Shown here piece by piece: positions 9,410-20,652 of a DNA stretch of 64,000 nt. This DNA is from Thinopyrum elongatum (Eukaryota > Streptophyta > Magnoliopsida > Poales > Poaceae): assembly GCA_011799875.1 (NCBI GenBank), contig CM022303.1, forward strand, positions 543,698,171-543,762,170, written 5' to 3'. A program made the position numbers and the translations under genes. How positions within the stretch are numbered: the stretch's first letter is position 1; the number at the start of each line of letters is the position of its first letter. The notes under the pieces were generated by a model that saw only the letters and a list, made by a program, of their open reading frames with translations, did no database searches and was not told the origin of the DNA.

Positions 9410-12400
9410 ATGGGCCGAACGACGGGCGCCGTAAAGGGGAAGCAGGCGGCCACCCCCGCGGATCCCGCGGTGGAGGAGAGGAAGAGGAAAGCAGAAGAAC
9501 TGGACAGGCGGCGACAGGAGGATGTGGTTTTCTCCCCATCACACCTGGATGGCAATACCTTAATCGCAAGGTATGCCTACATGTGGGGGAAAGAAACTAG
9601 GAATGGGCATGGAGCACCCGAAGTTCTGCCGAAGCGGGCCAAGATTCCATCAAAATCGTACCGCTTCTTCTGCGTGTACTTTCTTTGTGGCCTCTCTTCC
9701 CCCTTTTCCTACTTATTTTGCGCCATGATGACGGTGTATGGGTTTCATCTCCTAGACTTCACGCCCAATGCTATGGCGTGTATGGCAATCTTCACCCACT
9801 TGTGCGAGAAATTCATTGGCGTCGCCCCCAATGCGGATTTGTTCAGGCACTTCTTCATCCCACGGATAGAAGATAAATCCCACCGCTCGGGGAACATAAG
9901 ATGGATCCCCCAGGGCAAGAAGGAAGATTGGGATTATCTCCCCGGCCAGCAGCGCAGCAAGTAGGAGGAATGGAGGGCTGACTGGTGCTAGATCAAGGAC
10001 GCAGAGGCCCCTGAGTTCTGCTTGACGCGGATTGGATGCGTCACGCGCGGAAGCGACTGGAGCAAGTTGGTACTCACTGGCGATAGGCTCCACCCGGCTC
10101 TGAACAGGATCTCCCGCCTCAAAGATGCTGGGCTGACCATCGAGCACGTGGGGGCTGACTTCCTCTGGCGCCGCATTGCGCCGCTGCAGAGGAGGGACAA
10201 GTTTGCCTGGGAATACAAGAACTTTGCCGACAGGATGCAACTGTACCCAGGCCCCGCCAGCTACCTGATGGTGTATGGCCATGGTTGGTTGTGCGAACAG
10301 CTGTTTGGCAACCTTGGGCCATTTCATCTGCCGGCAAAGGTTGTTCCTCTGCACCTTAACTCCGCCTTGAGCCAGATCCTGCAATGGATGCCTGATTGCA
10401 ATGCCTTCGGGGTTAAGGCCGATTGGGAACTGCCCGCCCTGGATGATGAGATGGACTGGGTCTCTCATTTTGAATAAAGAGCTTCCAGTGTAGAGGACGA
10501 CCTCATCAAGTGCACGACCAAGGCAGAGCAAGCGTTCATTGCAACTCGGATCACAAAGGACAGGGAGCTTAGGGCTGCCGGGGGAACAAGGCCCGAAGAG
10601 GAGGAGGAGGAAGATGCTGAGGGCGAGGACTCTTCTGATGAGGGGAGTGAAGAGCATGCCACAGAGGAGGCTGCCGGGCTTGAACTTGCCGGGGTCGGGA
10701 CTTCTCAAGTCACGACAATAGGGCCCCAAGAAGGGGTTGAGGCTGAGGAGGCAAGCAAACTTGAGGCAGAGGAAGAATGGCTCGAAATGGGTCCGCAAGC
10801 TCCGGAGCCAGGTCGGCGTCTTCGCAAGCGGGTTAGCCGAGAGCTAGCGGTTCCTCCCCCCTCGCGGGGTGCCCAAAGGGTGAAGAAGACGACCACCAAG
10901 GGCGATAAGCAAGATGTGGCACGCTGCCAATCCTCCCGCCTTTCCCAGGCCAAGACCCCACCCGCCAAGCGACGAGCGGTCATGGGGGTGGATCCTAGCC
11001 CCTCGTTAAGCCCAACTTCTCCGCCAAGCTCGATCCTGCCAGAGGTCTCGGTCCCACCGACGAGCTCATTACCGCCGGCAAGTTCCGCTCCTCCGGTTCT
11101 GAAAAGGGGCAGACCAACTCCCCCACCTACGGCGTACAACTGGGCTCCATGCTCAGGGACCCAGAGTAAGCAGAATGACCGAGCCTCTTGTCAAAGCATT
11201 CTGTACTTGATCGTTAATTTAATCTTGCCTTGTTTGACTTGGCAGGGCTGAGGAACCCCTTGCTCAGCAGGCCAAATGGGCCAAGCATGCAGCGGCGCTG
11301 GGCCATTTTCAAGCGCTGGTCTGGCGGGGGATAGGGCAGGGGATCCCGTGCCTAGCCCCCAGCCCATCCCCGGCGCGAAGGCATGGGACAAACTTTGCCT
11401 GCTCGCGAAGATGCGGAGGAGCATCCCTCAACCCCCGGCAAAGGGTTGGGGGAGAGCCAGCAAGGTGGAGCCCACCAGGAGGGGTCCACTTTCCAAGGGC
11501 TCCCGCTGGCCAAAGTTCAAGCAGAGGAATCTCCGGCAAGGGCCTCCATCGAGGGGTCTGCTCGCATCGAGGTCACAACCACCGAAGGGGTGGTCATGGA
11601 CCGCGCGCCGGCAACTAATGCTGCCGGGAAAGGAAATGTCCCCTTACAGCAGCCACCACCGGGTAATCAACTTGTCTTTGCTTCTACTTGCTTGAATTAC
11701 TTATCTTTCTGGCTTTGATTTAGTAGTGTCTGGCTTCTTATCATCCCATCTGTTGATTTTGTTTGCAGTCTCGTCAACTGAAGAACTCGAGCTCTTAGAG
11801 GAGGTGGCCAACATCGGAAAAAGTGCTGCCGAAGAAGTAGTGAGGATTGCTGCCGTGAAAGGCCACAAGCAGACTGCTGGCGATATTCAGGAATTCTCAG
11901 AAAAATAGAGAAAACCCCCGGCAGTGTTTCTGGCCCAGATACAGTCATTGAGGAGAAGGATCCCCTCCAATCTATGGGACCTTTTCCCTTGAACTGTCCT
12001 CTGGCCGCGGCCCCGCAATCTTCCCCAAGCAAGTTGGCACTAGTCCTCGCTCAACCTGGAGCCGCAACTCCCGGCTCATCTGTCTCAGCGGGCGCAAACT
12101 TTGATGAAGAAATCAGACGCATACTAGAGCCGCGGTCCCAGAGAGTTGAATAAGCCGGTGATTCTGATGATGGCGCCAAAGATTTGGCTTTCCTGGAATC
12201 CATGGCGGCAGGGCTCAAGGACGTGCAGAACAGGTACAGCCTCAAATGGTAGACAGTCAAGGCGTAGCGCAACTCCGTCGACCTCATAGACCGGAAGCTG
12301 AGAGACAAAGGTAACAAACTACGCGAGTGGTACAAGAAGCAGTCCCATTCTTTTATGCGACAAGAGGAGGTGCTGACCATGGCCAAGGAGGACATCGCTG

Positions 12401-12621
12401 CTCGGGAGGTCTGGTTGGTGGAGCACAAAGCGCTTCTAAACACCAAGGAGAAGGACATTTCCGCCTGGGAAGGGACTCTCAAAGCGACTCTCTATGGCAA
12501 GGACGAGGAGCTGGAGGCCCTTGTTCAGCAGCGCACCAAGGATTTGGAGGATAGCCACAAGCCACTCTTAGCACGCTCACCCTTGAATCCTCAGCCCAAC
12601 TAAAGAAGGTTACCAACGGGC
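9410..12621 (+). pseudogene. Element X antisense accessory gene, decayed and truncated
   Basis: Homologous to the gene at 16264-20281: shared blocks include FCVYFLCGLSSPFS, LLDFTPNAMACMAIFTHLCE, GVAPNADLFRHFF and AGLTIEHVGADFLWRRIAPLQ. Likely exons are 9410-11165, 11246-11662 and 11769 onward, with GTAAGC...GGCAG and GTAATC...TTGCAG borders. Exon 1 has in-frame stops near 9962, 9986 and 10475, each one transition from CAG, TGG or CAA. Exon 2 has a frameshift near 11320 and exon 3 has further stops. The C-terminal half is a charged coiled coil that breaks off at 12621, where element A begins. The gene runs opposite to its own element. Confidence 0.75.
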
Positions 12622-13615
12622 TGTCGGTGTACTAGAATAGGGGTACCCTAGTACCCCGTACTTGTGCACGGGCAGTAGTAGCATCCTGCGGCCAGGCTTG
12701 CGGGAGGACAGCCAGAGAGAAGCTCAAGATTATTAAGCCATTCAAGAACAAAGTATACAAAGCAAGAGTTAAGGCCCCGGCAAGAGGAGCTTGCCGGGAG
12801 GGACAGCTGAGGCCCAGCCTGAGGTTTGCTGTAGCAGAGTACTTGCCGCGGCAAGGTACTTGCCCCGGCAAGTCATTGGCTGCGGCAAGATAGCAGCTGC
12901 GGCAAGGTACTTGCCCCGGCAAGTTACCTTGCGCGGCAAGCTATGGGTTGCGGCAAGCTGTCAGGTGCGGCATGGTCTTGCCGTGGCAAGCGTTACTGTA
13001 CCACTGTGCTACTGTGCTGCTCCGGTGCCTCTGCCAGCGTGGCGCTCTGGGTCCTTCCAAGCGTGTGTGGCGGGGCACTGTGTAGACGGCGGTACACTGT
13101 AGCTAGCGGTGCAGGAGCAGGTGGGATAGGCTTTTCCCACGTCCAAGACGTCCAGATACATGTATCTGGACAGCAAAGGCATGGGCATTTAATGCCCTTG
13201 TCCCCTGCCGTCAGTGGTAGGTAGGACATGTCATCCTGGTAATAATGGCCTTACTGTAGCAACTTTCCACCTCTACCTTTACTGTTTGCCACCTGTTGGT
13301 GACCCCCTTTGTGCGTATAAAAGGAGGCCCATAGGCAACGTGGAGAGGGGGAGGAACAGGGGGATGGAGAACTCCAGTATTGTACGCAGCTGCTCGGTAC
13401 TGTAGCGCTCCTGGAGCTAGAACAATCATACAGATAATAAACCAAAAAGCAGGAGTAGGGTTTTACGCATCCGTGCGGCCCGAACCTGGGTAAATCTCTC
13501 TCGTGCACTGTCGTGTTCTTCGCTAGATTTGCTCTTCGTGCGACCGTCTCTCCCTGCCGAACGTAAAGGGGTCCTTCCTTGGGTCCCATAGGTGATCACG
13601 GATTCGTCCCCGACA
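12622..13615 (+). repeat. Element A 5' LTR
   Basis: Begins TGTCGGTGTACTAG and ends CGTCCCCGACA. A TATAAAAGG box lies near 13316-13324. The shared motif TAGGGTTTTAC ... CGAACCTGGGTAAA is at 13455-13494. Nearly identical to 20653-21663. Confidence 0.9.
12780..12995. repeat. CTTGCC/GGCAAG palindrome cluster in the LTR
   Basis: About ten CTTGCCG...CGGCAAG half-sites are packed into some 200 bases in the promoter part of the LTR, several forming perfect short palindromes such as CTTGCCGCGGCAAG. The 3' LTR carries the same cluster at 20810-21045 with one extra unit of about 17 bases, so the array expands or contracts by unit. Confidence 0.8.
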
Positions 13616-13701
13616 TCTTTGGCGCACCAGGTAGGGGGAAGGAGGTTGTGTGAACCTAATCTAGCGATTTGCGCGTTAGTTTTTGGGCCATCCTCCGCCT
13701 T
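13616..13701 (+). promoter_or_regulatory. Element A primer-binding-like site and gag leader
   Basis: The LTR end is followed by TTTGGCGCACCAGGTAGGGG (from 13618), placed and shaped like the TTGGCGCCCACC site of elements C and E. A short leader then reaches the gag ATG at 13702. Confidence 0.6.
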
Positions 13702-16338
13702 ATGGCTCCAAAAAAGAAGACTTCGGCCATCGGTGCATCTACGTCCAACCCGCCTGCTCCCATGCAAGAGGGTGCCGACGTGATTGCGGCTGCTGGGGGG
13801 ACTGGAGAGCGAGAGCTCCTATTACCTCCACCTGTCCAAAACCGGGCCAGCAACGCCAATCTTGGCGCTGCTGGGTCTGGGAACGCAGCGCTGCTCGCTG
13901 CTGCTGGCCCTGCAAGCTCCAGAAACGGTGCTGCGCGTTCTGGAACGCCTGCGCCGGTTCAGACGCCGCGGCCTTCGCAAGAAGCCCGTGACAGGCAGCG
14001 TCCTGACGCCCCAGGTGCCAGGCGCTCCCTGGATAATGAACTTGCGCATCGATCTCGAGATGCGCGGGGTCACCATACGCAACAACACGTTGGCGGGGTC
14101 GAGGTACGGTCGCCTGGGCGTGGAGATGCTCCTTCTAACACTGTTAGGAGTAAGAGCATCCCACAGTCCTCACGCCACTCGATACCTCCCTCACCAGCAG
14201 AAGCGTTGGTGCGTGCACAGCTGCTCCTGAACTTCCCTCCACCAGCAGATAAGCTTGACGAGTGGAGGGCAACCATTCAGAGCCTTCTCAGCTTCGCTGA
14301 TGCCGACCCGGTGCGCGCGGCCGACAAGAGAACTGGTGACAATGCTGTCACCAACAAGAACGGCGAGGGGGCAACAACCGTACACTCCCCGCCCAGACGG
14401 CCTCGGTCGCCGACACGTCGAAACGACGCCCGTGGCGATGATTCCACGGCGTCGTCTGACCCGCGAGCTCGTTGTGACCAGCGCCTCGTTCTTCAGGAAC
14501 GCAGAGGAGAAGACGCTCGTACCACTATCGAGCGAAGGAGAGAAGCGCATCGTCAGTCCGACAGACGCGCAGGGCCCGCTGTTGACATGCATGCGCCAGG
14601 GGATCCTGGCGACTTGCCGTACGCGGTAAGTTGTCCAGCGTTCACCCGTGAGCTGCGGCAGGTCCAGTGGCCCAATCGCAAGGCTTTCAAGCCTGACGTG
14701 CCGGAGAAGTATGATGGCAAGACACACCCGTCGGAGTTCCTCAGCATTTACACCATTGCGGTGCAAGCTGCCGGGGGACGAGACGACAAGATTCTTGCTA
14801 ACTACTTCCCGCTCGTGTTAAAGCGCAACGTCGTCTCATGGCTCATGCACTTGCCGGAGAACTCCATTTCTTCATGGGCGGACCTGTGCCATCAGTTTGT
14901 TGGTGCCTTTGCTGGCGGTCATCAACCTCATGGCCAGGAGAGTGATCTTCATCTCATCCCCCAGAAGGAAGGAGAGCCCCTGCGCAAATACATTCAAAGG
15001 TTCAGCCGCGTACAGTACAACATCCCAGATGTTCACCCCGCTGCAGTTATTAGCGCGTTCCATCAGAACGTGCGTAACCGCAAGATGCGGGAGGAAATGG
15101 CGATGACCAAGGTCAGAGACATTGGCCAGCTATATGCTCTCGCCGACAAGTGTGCGCGTGCTGAAGAGGGAAGGAAACTTCCCGGTGAAGGTGTTGGCGC
15201 AGGGGGGAGCTCTGACAGCGAAGGTACCGCCCCGGCAAAGAAGGGCCGGCGGCGGAACAACAGGAAGAAAAAGGGCAAAGCTGTGCTTGCCGTCGAGTAG
15301 TCCAGCGGCAACGGCAGCGCCGACAAGGCCAAAGTCAAGGGCTCCGGCAAGGAAATTGCCGCGTGCACCAACTGTCAGGCCTTGGCGGCTGCCGACAAGC
15401 AGGACGGCTCCGACAAGCAATATTGCAAGATCCACCGCACCAAGGGACACGATCTCCAGAACTGCCGACGAGTCGAGCAGCTTGTCGAACAGCAGAAAGC
15501 TGAGTATGAGAGGCGCGACAAGGAGAAGGCCCCTGAAGGTGCTGGCGGGTCCGGCAAGAAGCGCACTGCCCGAGGAGGGCGTCGCGGCAAAGCCAAGCAG
15601 CAGCAGAGAGACAGGCCTCCTCGTGGCCGCGACAAAGATGATGATGATCTAAATGATGAAGAATCCAGTGAGCACGAATTTCAGAGAGCCGCAGAAGTCT
15701 TGTGTGTTGACGGTGGTGCTTCGTTGCATTCTTCTCACCGCCAACTTAAACAGTGGGCGCTAGAGATCAATGCGGCGGAACCATCTGTTGACGCCAGAAA
15801 GCTTCTGAAGTGGTCCGACACGCCTATCGTCTTTGACATTGAGGACCACCCTGACCGCACAACGGCGGTCGGGTGCTTGCCAATGTTGGTTTCACCAACG
15901 ATCCGCAACCTCAAGGTCACGAAGATGTTAATTGACGGTGGGGCCGGCTTGAATCTGATTTCGCCCGCTGTGCTCCGGAAACTTCAAATCCCTGACGGCG
16001 AGCTTGAGGAAACTGGTACTTTCCAAGGAGTCAATCCAGGAAGCAGCAAGCCGAAAGGGAAGATCACGTTGCCAGTAACATTTGGCGGCGAGCTGAACTA
16101 CCGGACCGAGAAGGTCACCTTTGACGTTGCCGATATTCCATTGCCTTATAATGGGATACTTGGCCGTCCAGCGCTCGCCAAGTTTATGGCAGCCTCTCAT
16201 TTTGCCTACAACGTGTTGAAGATGCCAGGCCCACGGCGGCAAGGAGGGAGAAGAATGGGCTCTCTAATTGCGGTGCTCGCCTTCGACTCTCTGGATATGG
16301 TCCACCCTCTCCACGATGGGCGCGACAAGGGCCTCTAG
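13702..16338 (+). pseudogene. Element A gag-protease, one in-frame stop
   Basis: I chose the ATG at 13702 (MAPKKKTSAIGAS); an in-frame ATG at 13669 is also open. A basic, disordered N-terminal half precedes a retrotransposon Gag core (RNVVSWLMHLPENSISSWADL, FSRVQYNIPDV). A compact CKIHRTKGHDLQNC element follows, close to a zinc knuckle. An aspartic protease comes next, with LIDGGAGLNLIS (DGGA in place of DSGA) and GILGRP near its end. The single internal stop is TAG at 15298-15300, a CAG-to-TAG change. After the protease the frame runs about 40 codons into sequence antisense to the accessory gene and stops at 16338. No RT or integrase follows. The product would supply capsid-type protein and its processing. 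Confidence 0.8.
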
Positions 16339-19300
16339 TGGCGCGGGGTCGTATCCCTTCGGCAAGCTTTTGAAGATGTTGCTGAAGTCGACGCCCGGGT
16401 TTCTGTATGCTATCTTCACCAGCAACCTCCGGAGAACTCCCCGGCAAAGCCTGCGTGACTCGTCGGCCAGTTGAGCCTTGTGATTGACTTGGAGCTGTTG
16501 GAGTGCTTCTACTACTCCGTCGAAGAACTTGGCTAGCTTGACGCTAGTTTGCGTGTTCTTGTCGGTGGAGTACCCGAAGTCCGGCACCTTCAGGGCAGTC
16601 AGCTCCTTGTCGATGTCCTCGGCGGCGCTGGCAAGCCTGTCTGTGAAGATCCCCACGTTATCCCTGAACTTCTTGTGGGTTGCAATAGCATCTTGAAGTA
16701 GACCTTTTTCCTTCTGGAGCTCTGTCATTAGAAGCCCTTCGCGCTTTCTGGTGGTGTCGAGCGTCTCCTTCAGCGTGGTCAGCTTCAGCTTCAGGTCTGC
16801 TCTGGAGTCGTTGGCGGCGGCAAGCAGATTGTTCTTCTTGGCTATGGTAACTTGCATCTCCGCCAAAGTGTGGGTCACCTTTGCCCTTTCACTTTCAAGC
16901 GTTGAGAGCTTGTCACCGTTTGCCTTGAGGACGGCCTCTAGTCTTGCCACTTTCTCCTCCGTTTCCTTCCTGTTCACTTCTGCAGCAGCGACAGCGTTGG
17001 TGGCCTCCACCAACTTGCTGGCGTACTCTTGGGCCAAGGCTTCGATTTCCTTCTGGTGTTTTTGTGCCTGCCCCTGGGTCCGCTCTGCGACAAGTCTTGC
17101 CACCTCCTCGTCTTTCTGTCGGAGGGTTTCGGCAAGTTTCCTCTTGCGCTCGGCAAGTTCTTCTTCGTGGGCATCAAGGTCCACTTTCCGCTGGTTCAGA
17201 TCACCGACCTGAGCAGACAACTCCTTGGCGGTCTCCTCCTATTTTTGTTCAATGTCTTGCTTCATCAGGAGGAGGGCCTGCCGTTCTTCGGCCAGCTGTG
17301 CCCGCTTGACCTCTAACGCATTAAGAGATCGCGCGCGGACGTCCGCCAAGATCTCCGCGTGCCTCAACATGTCAGCTTCGTCCTTCTCGATGAGCGCCTC
17401 CCTGGAAGCTAGCTTCTCCCGTCGGGCGCGATGAAGATTCAGCAGCTTTTGAAGCAGTTGCTCCTCTTCAGACGTGCTGCTGCTGCTGGCGCCTGGCGCA
17501 TCCACAAGCTGGAGCCCGGCAGCGGCAAGGATCTCCTCGTCCACAACATCCTCCTCGGTTGGCGCTCTGGAGCCCACCGTCCAGGGGAGGCTGACGTAGA
17601 CGTTCTCGCCGACCCGGATGTATTTGCTTGACGGAGGCGAGTTGGGCGCTGCCGCCTCGTCAGTGGTTGAGGGACCCGTGGTCGGAGTAGCGCCTGGCGC
17701 TCCTGTGGCCTCAGGGCCGTCAGTACGACCACCGGCTCCCTCGCCGGCCTCCTCAGCAGCCTTCTAGGCGGCCTCAGCTTCAGCAGCCTTGGCGGCTTCA
17801 TCGGTGGGCGCCTTGGCGGTATTATCCTCGGCGGCCTTGCCGGCCTCTTCGGCAGCCCTGGCAGTTTCTTCGTCGGCAAGCTTGTCGGCTGCCAGCTTGT
17901 CGGCCTTCGCAGCGGCGGCCTTGGCGGCCTCGTCGTCGACGGCCCCTGCGGTGTTCTCCTCGGCAGAAGAGTCAATGTTCATTGGCTCCACCGAGGAGGG
18001 CTCTGCCAACCCGAGAAGTAAAGCAAAAAGAGCTTCAGGAAGAAATTCAAGAAGACAAAAGAAAGAAAGCAGAAAGAGTTTTGCGGCAAGTGGGTTTACC
18101 CGTGTTGAGCTCAGGAGCGGTGGGCTCCCCTCCCCCGTCAACGTTCGTCATTGGGGTGGGGTCGCCAGCGCTGGTGCTTGGCGCTTCGGCGCTTGCCGGC
18201 TCCTCTTCGTGGCTCGGCTCGCTAGTGGGAGCCTTTACCGGAGATCTTCTCCTTGGCGGTGTGGTCGAGGGGGGTGGTACTTCTGGAGCACCTTCAGATG
18301 GCTCCACTTGCTGCTCCTCTCCTACACGCCCAAAGATGTCAGTGACAAAATGCTTGTTCCTCAGCGACCGCCAGCGAAAGGTAGTTGAAATACTTACGCT
18401 GGGGGCTGCGCTGGGGGCTGCGACGAGGGCTGGGCTCCGAGCTGGTCGGGATGGTCTCAGACGCTCCCCCGGTGGTTGCCGTGGGCTCATCTTCGACGAC
18501 CACCACGGTCTTGCTCGTCGAGACCTTAGCTCTCTTCCTTGTCCTCTCCGCCAAGGTTTCCTCCCTGCGGAAGCAAGGCCGGAGCACGACAAGTGAAGAC
18601 AGAAACAAAACCTTACAAAGATTGAGGGTCGCGGCAAGGGAACTTACTCTTCCTCGTCGTCCTCTTCGCTGAGATCGGAAAAATCAAAGTCCGCCTCCGT
18701 GTGAGGAGGGGGAGGAGGGGGAGCTGGGCTCCTTGGCCGCTTGGCGGGGGTAGTAGCAGCGGTCTTTAATGACCCTGCTCCAGTTGCCGGGGCCGCGTGA
18801 GACGCTCCCGCAGCACCAGCCCTTGCCGCGGTCGAGCGCGTCGAACGGCGCTCCGGCGGTTGTTGAACTTCTTGCCGCTCAGCCACTTTGCCAAGCCTGC
18901 GAAGGCGTTTCCTCCTCAGAGGGGCTGGGGACTCTGACTGCGGTGGGCTTTCGGTGCCCTCCTCGGAAGAGGAGCCCTCATCCTCCGAGCTTCCTGACTC
19001 GTCGGCAGGCTGGCTTGGCCCGACATCCTTGCCGGGTGCGGCGAGCTCGCCCTTCCCGGCAAGCATCCCCTGCTCGGCAAGGCTCTCCTTTTGTGCCTCG
19101 TCGAGCTCCACCAAAGTATAACCAAAATCGCCAGCTTCCCTGGCGAGCCTGTCCTCCTCCACTCTTCGAGCAATGAATTCTATTTCTTGCTCAGTGGTGT
19201 TGCGGACGAGCCACTCCTCCACCCGGACCTGCTTTTCGACCGTGGAGTCAAAGAATCGCCGCACGTCTTCTTCGAGCGGCACATCCCAAGTTGCTTCAAC

Positions 19301-20281
19301 GCTGTGCGCATTGCAGAGCGGCATCATAGCGATGATTGCACTCAATGCGGAGTTGTTGCAAAGGGGCACGATGTGCTTCGGCAGCGTGAACGCCTTGTCG
19401 CGCTTCTCTGGATCTGTCTCTTGCTTGAACAGTTCTCGCATGAAAAAGTCGTGCTGCAGAACTGTGAAGTTGTTGATCAGTCCAGGGCGCAGCCGCATGA
19501 TATCGGCTGGGTTCTTCCAATCAGAGGCCGGCCTTCCTCTCTGCTGCAGAGGAGCAATGCGGCGGCGGAGGAAGTCTGCGCCAACCATCCCTATGGTGAG
19601 CCCGGCCTCCCTGAGCCGTATGATCCTGGTAGGGGCAATCTCCAGCTTCTTGTCCTGGGGATCCAGATCGCTCCAGTCCGTGCCACGCGCTGCTGGGGTC
19701 TTGCGAAGCTCACAGTATGGTGGCGGCTCGTCGTCAATGATCCAACACCATTCAGACCGGATTTCTCCCCATCTTGGGCGGAGATCCCCCTTCAGATAAT
19801 GCTCCTTGGCGCCCAATCTTGAAACGAACGAGACGCCAACAGTGAGAGGCTCCCCCTTTTCAGCACGGGGAGTGAAGTAATGCCTGAACAGCGCGGTGTT
19901 GGGTGCGACGCCGACGAAGTTCTCGCACAGATGCGCAAATATTGCCATGGTGGATACGGCATTCGGTGTGAGATCTAGCAGACGGAGATTGAAGGTGTAC
20001 ATGACGTCGCTGAAGAAATCCGAGTACGGTGGGCAGAGCCCGCACCAAAAGTAGCAAGCGAAGAAGGGGTACTTGCTCACTTCGCTCTCGTTGGTGGCTG
20101 GGCGAACGCGGGTGGCCGGATGCGCCTTGGTCCTCACGGCCCACATGCCTTGGAACTTGGCCTTCAGATCCGCCCCCGTGAGCGTCGGAGCGAAGAGCGC
20201 GTACTTCTGCCTCTTCAACTGCGCCTGGGTCTCCGTCCTTGAGGACTTCCCCGTCTTCCCCTTTTCTCCTTTGGGAGGCAT
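16264..20281 (-). pseudogene. Element A antisense accessory gene, four exons, nearly intact
   Basis: A splice model closes exactly in frame: exons 20281-18648, 18564-18398, 18321-18100 and 18002-16264 (3762 bases, 1254 codons with stop), each intron GT...AG with strong GTAAGT-type donors. Only two stops interrupt it, TAGs near 17764 and 17221, both CAG-to-TAG. Exon 1 carries the family annotated 'transposase (putative), gypsy type', distantly linked to plant mobile domains: FFACYFWCGLCPPYSDFF, LLDLTPNAVSTMAIFAHLCE, GLTIGMVGADFLRRRIAPLQ. Exons 2-3 are proline/serine-rich; exon 4 is alanine-rich and then a long coiled coil. The start lies about 370 bases inside the 3' LTR, so it would be transcribed toward gag. 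Function unknown; extra genes in this place are known in Tat-lineage elements. Confidence 0.8.
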
Positions 20282-20652
20282 GGCGAAGGCGGAGCTGAGG
20301 ACCGAGGGAGATGCGGACGCGCGCAGTGGCGGAGGATTGGGAAACCGCTTTGTTTTGGAGCGGAGGAAGAAGAAGGCGGAGATTTGAAGATCGAGAATGG
20401 TGAGAGGGGTGTGTGAGTGCTTCTGCAGGTCCCTCCTTTTATGGGGAAAGATGCGGAACCATCCGCCCCTTCGTCATTCGAGATAACTGCGCACGCTTCC
20501 CACGCTCCGCATTCAACGTGCGACGCGTGGGAGAGCATGCAATTAAACAGCATAGAGACGTTTCGGCTTATCCCAGCCACGCGTGCCCGTGCACTGTTTG
20601 GGCCTGGCCCAATAACGCCCGGCACCGTGTGTGGCCCAGGCCCGGGGGCTCC
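20282..20652 (-). promoter_or_regulatory. Upstream region of antisense gene A and polypurine tract
   Basis: About 370 bases between the antisense ATG (20281) and the 3' LTR. A minus-strand ATAAAAGGAGGGAC box near 20428-20442 could be its TATA element. The tract GGCCCGGGGGCTCC at 20639-20652 abuts the LTR and is the plus-strand primer site for element A. Confidence 0.55.

Noticed and set aside
9752..10798. 348-residue minus-strand frame opposite the X accessory gene
   Set aside because: It is the antisense shadow of a homologous coding exon; the plus-strand reading matches the related genes in A and C.
17439..17975. 178-residue Arg/Pro/Leu-rich minus frame inside element A
   Set aside because: It is the wrong frame of exon 4 of the accessory gene; the exon frame is fixed by phase on both sides.
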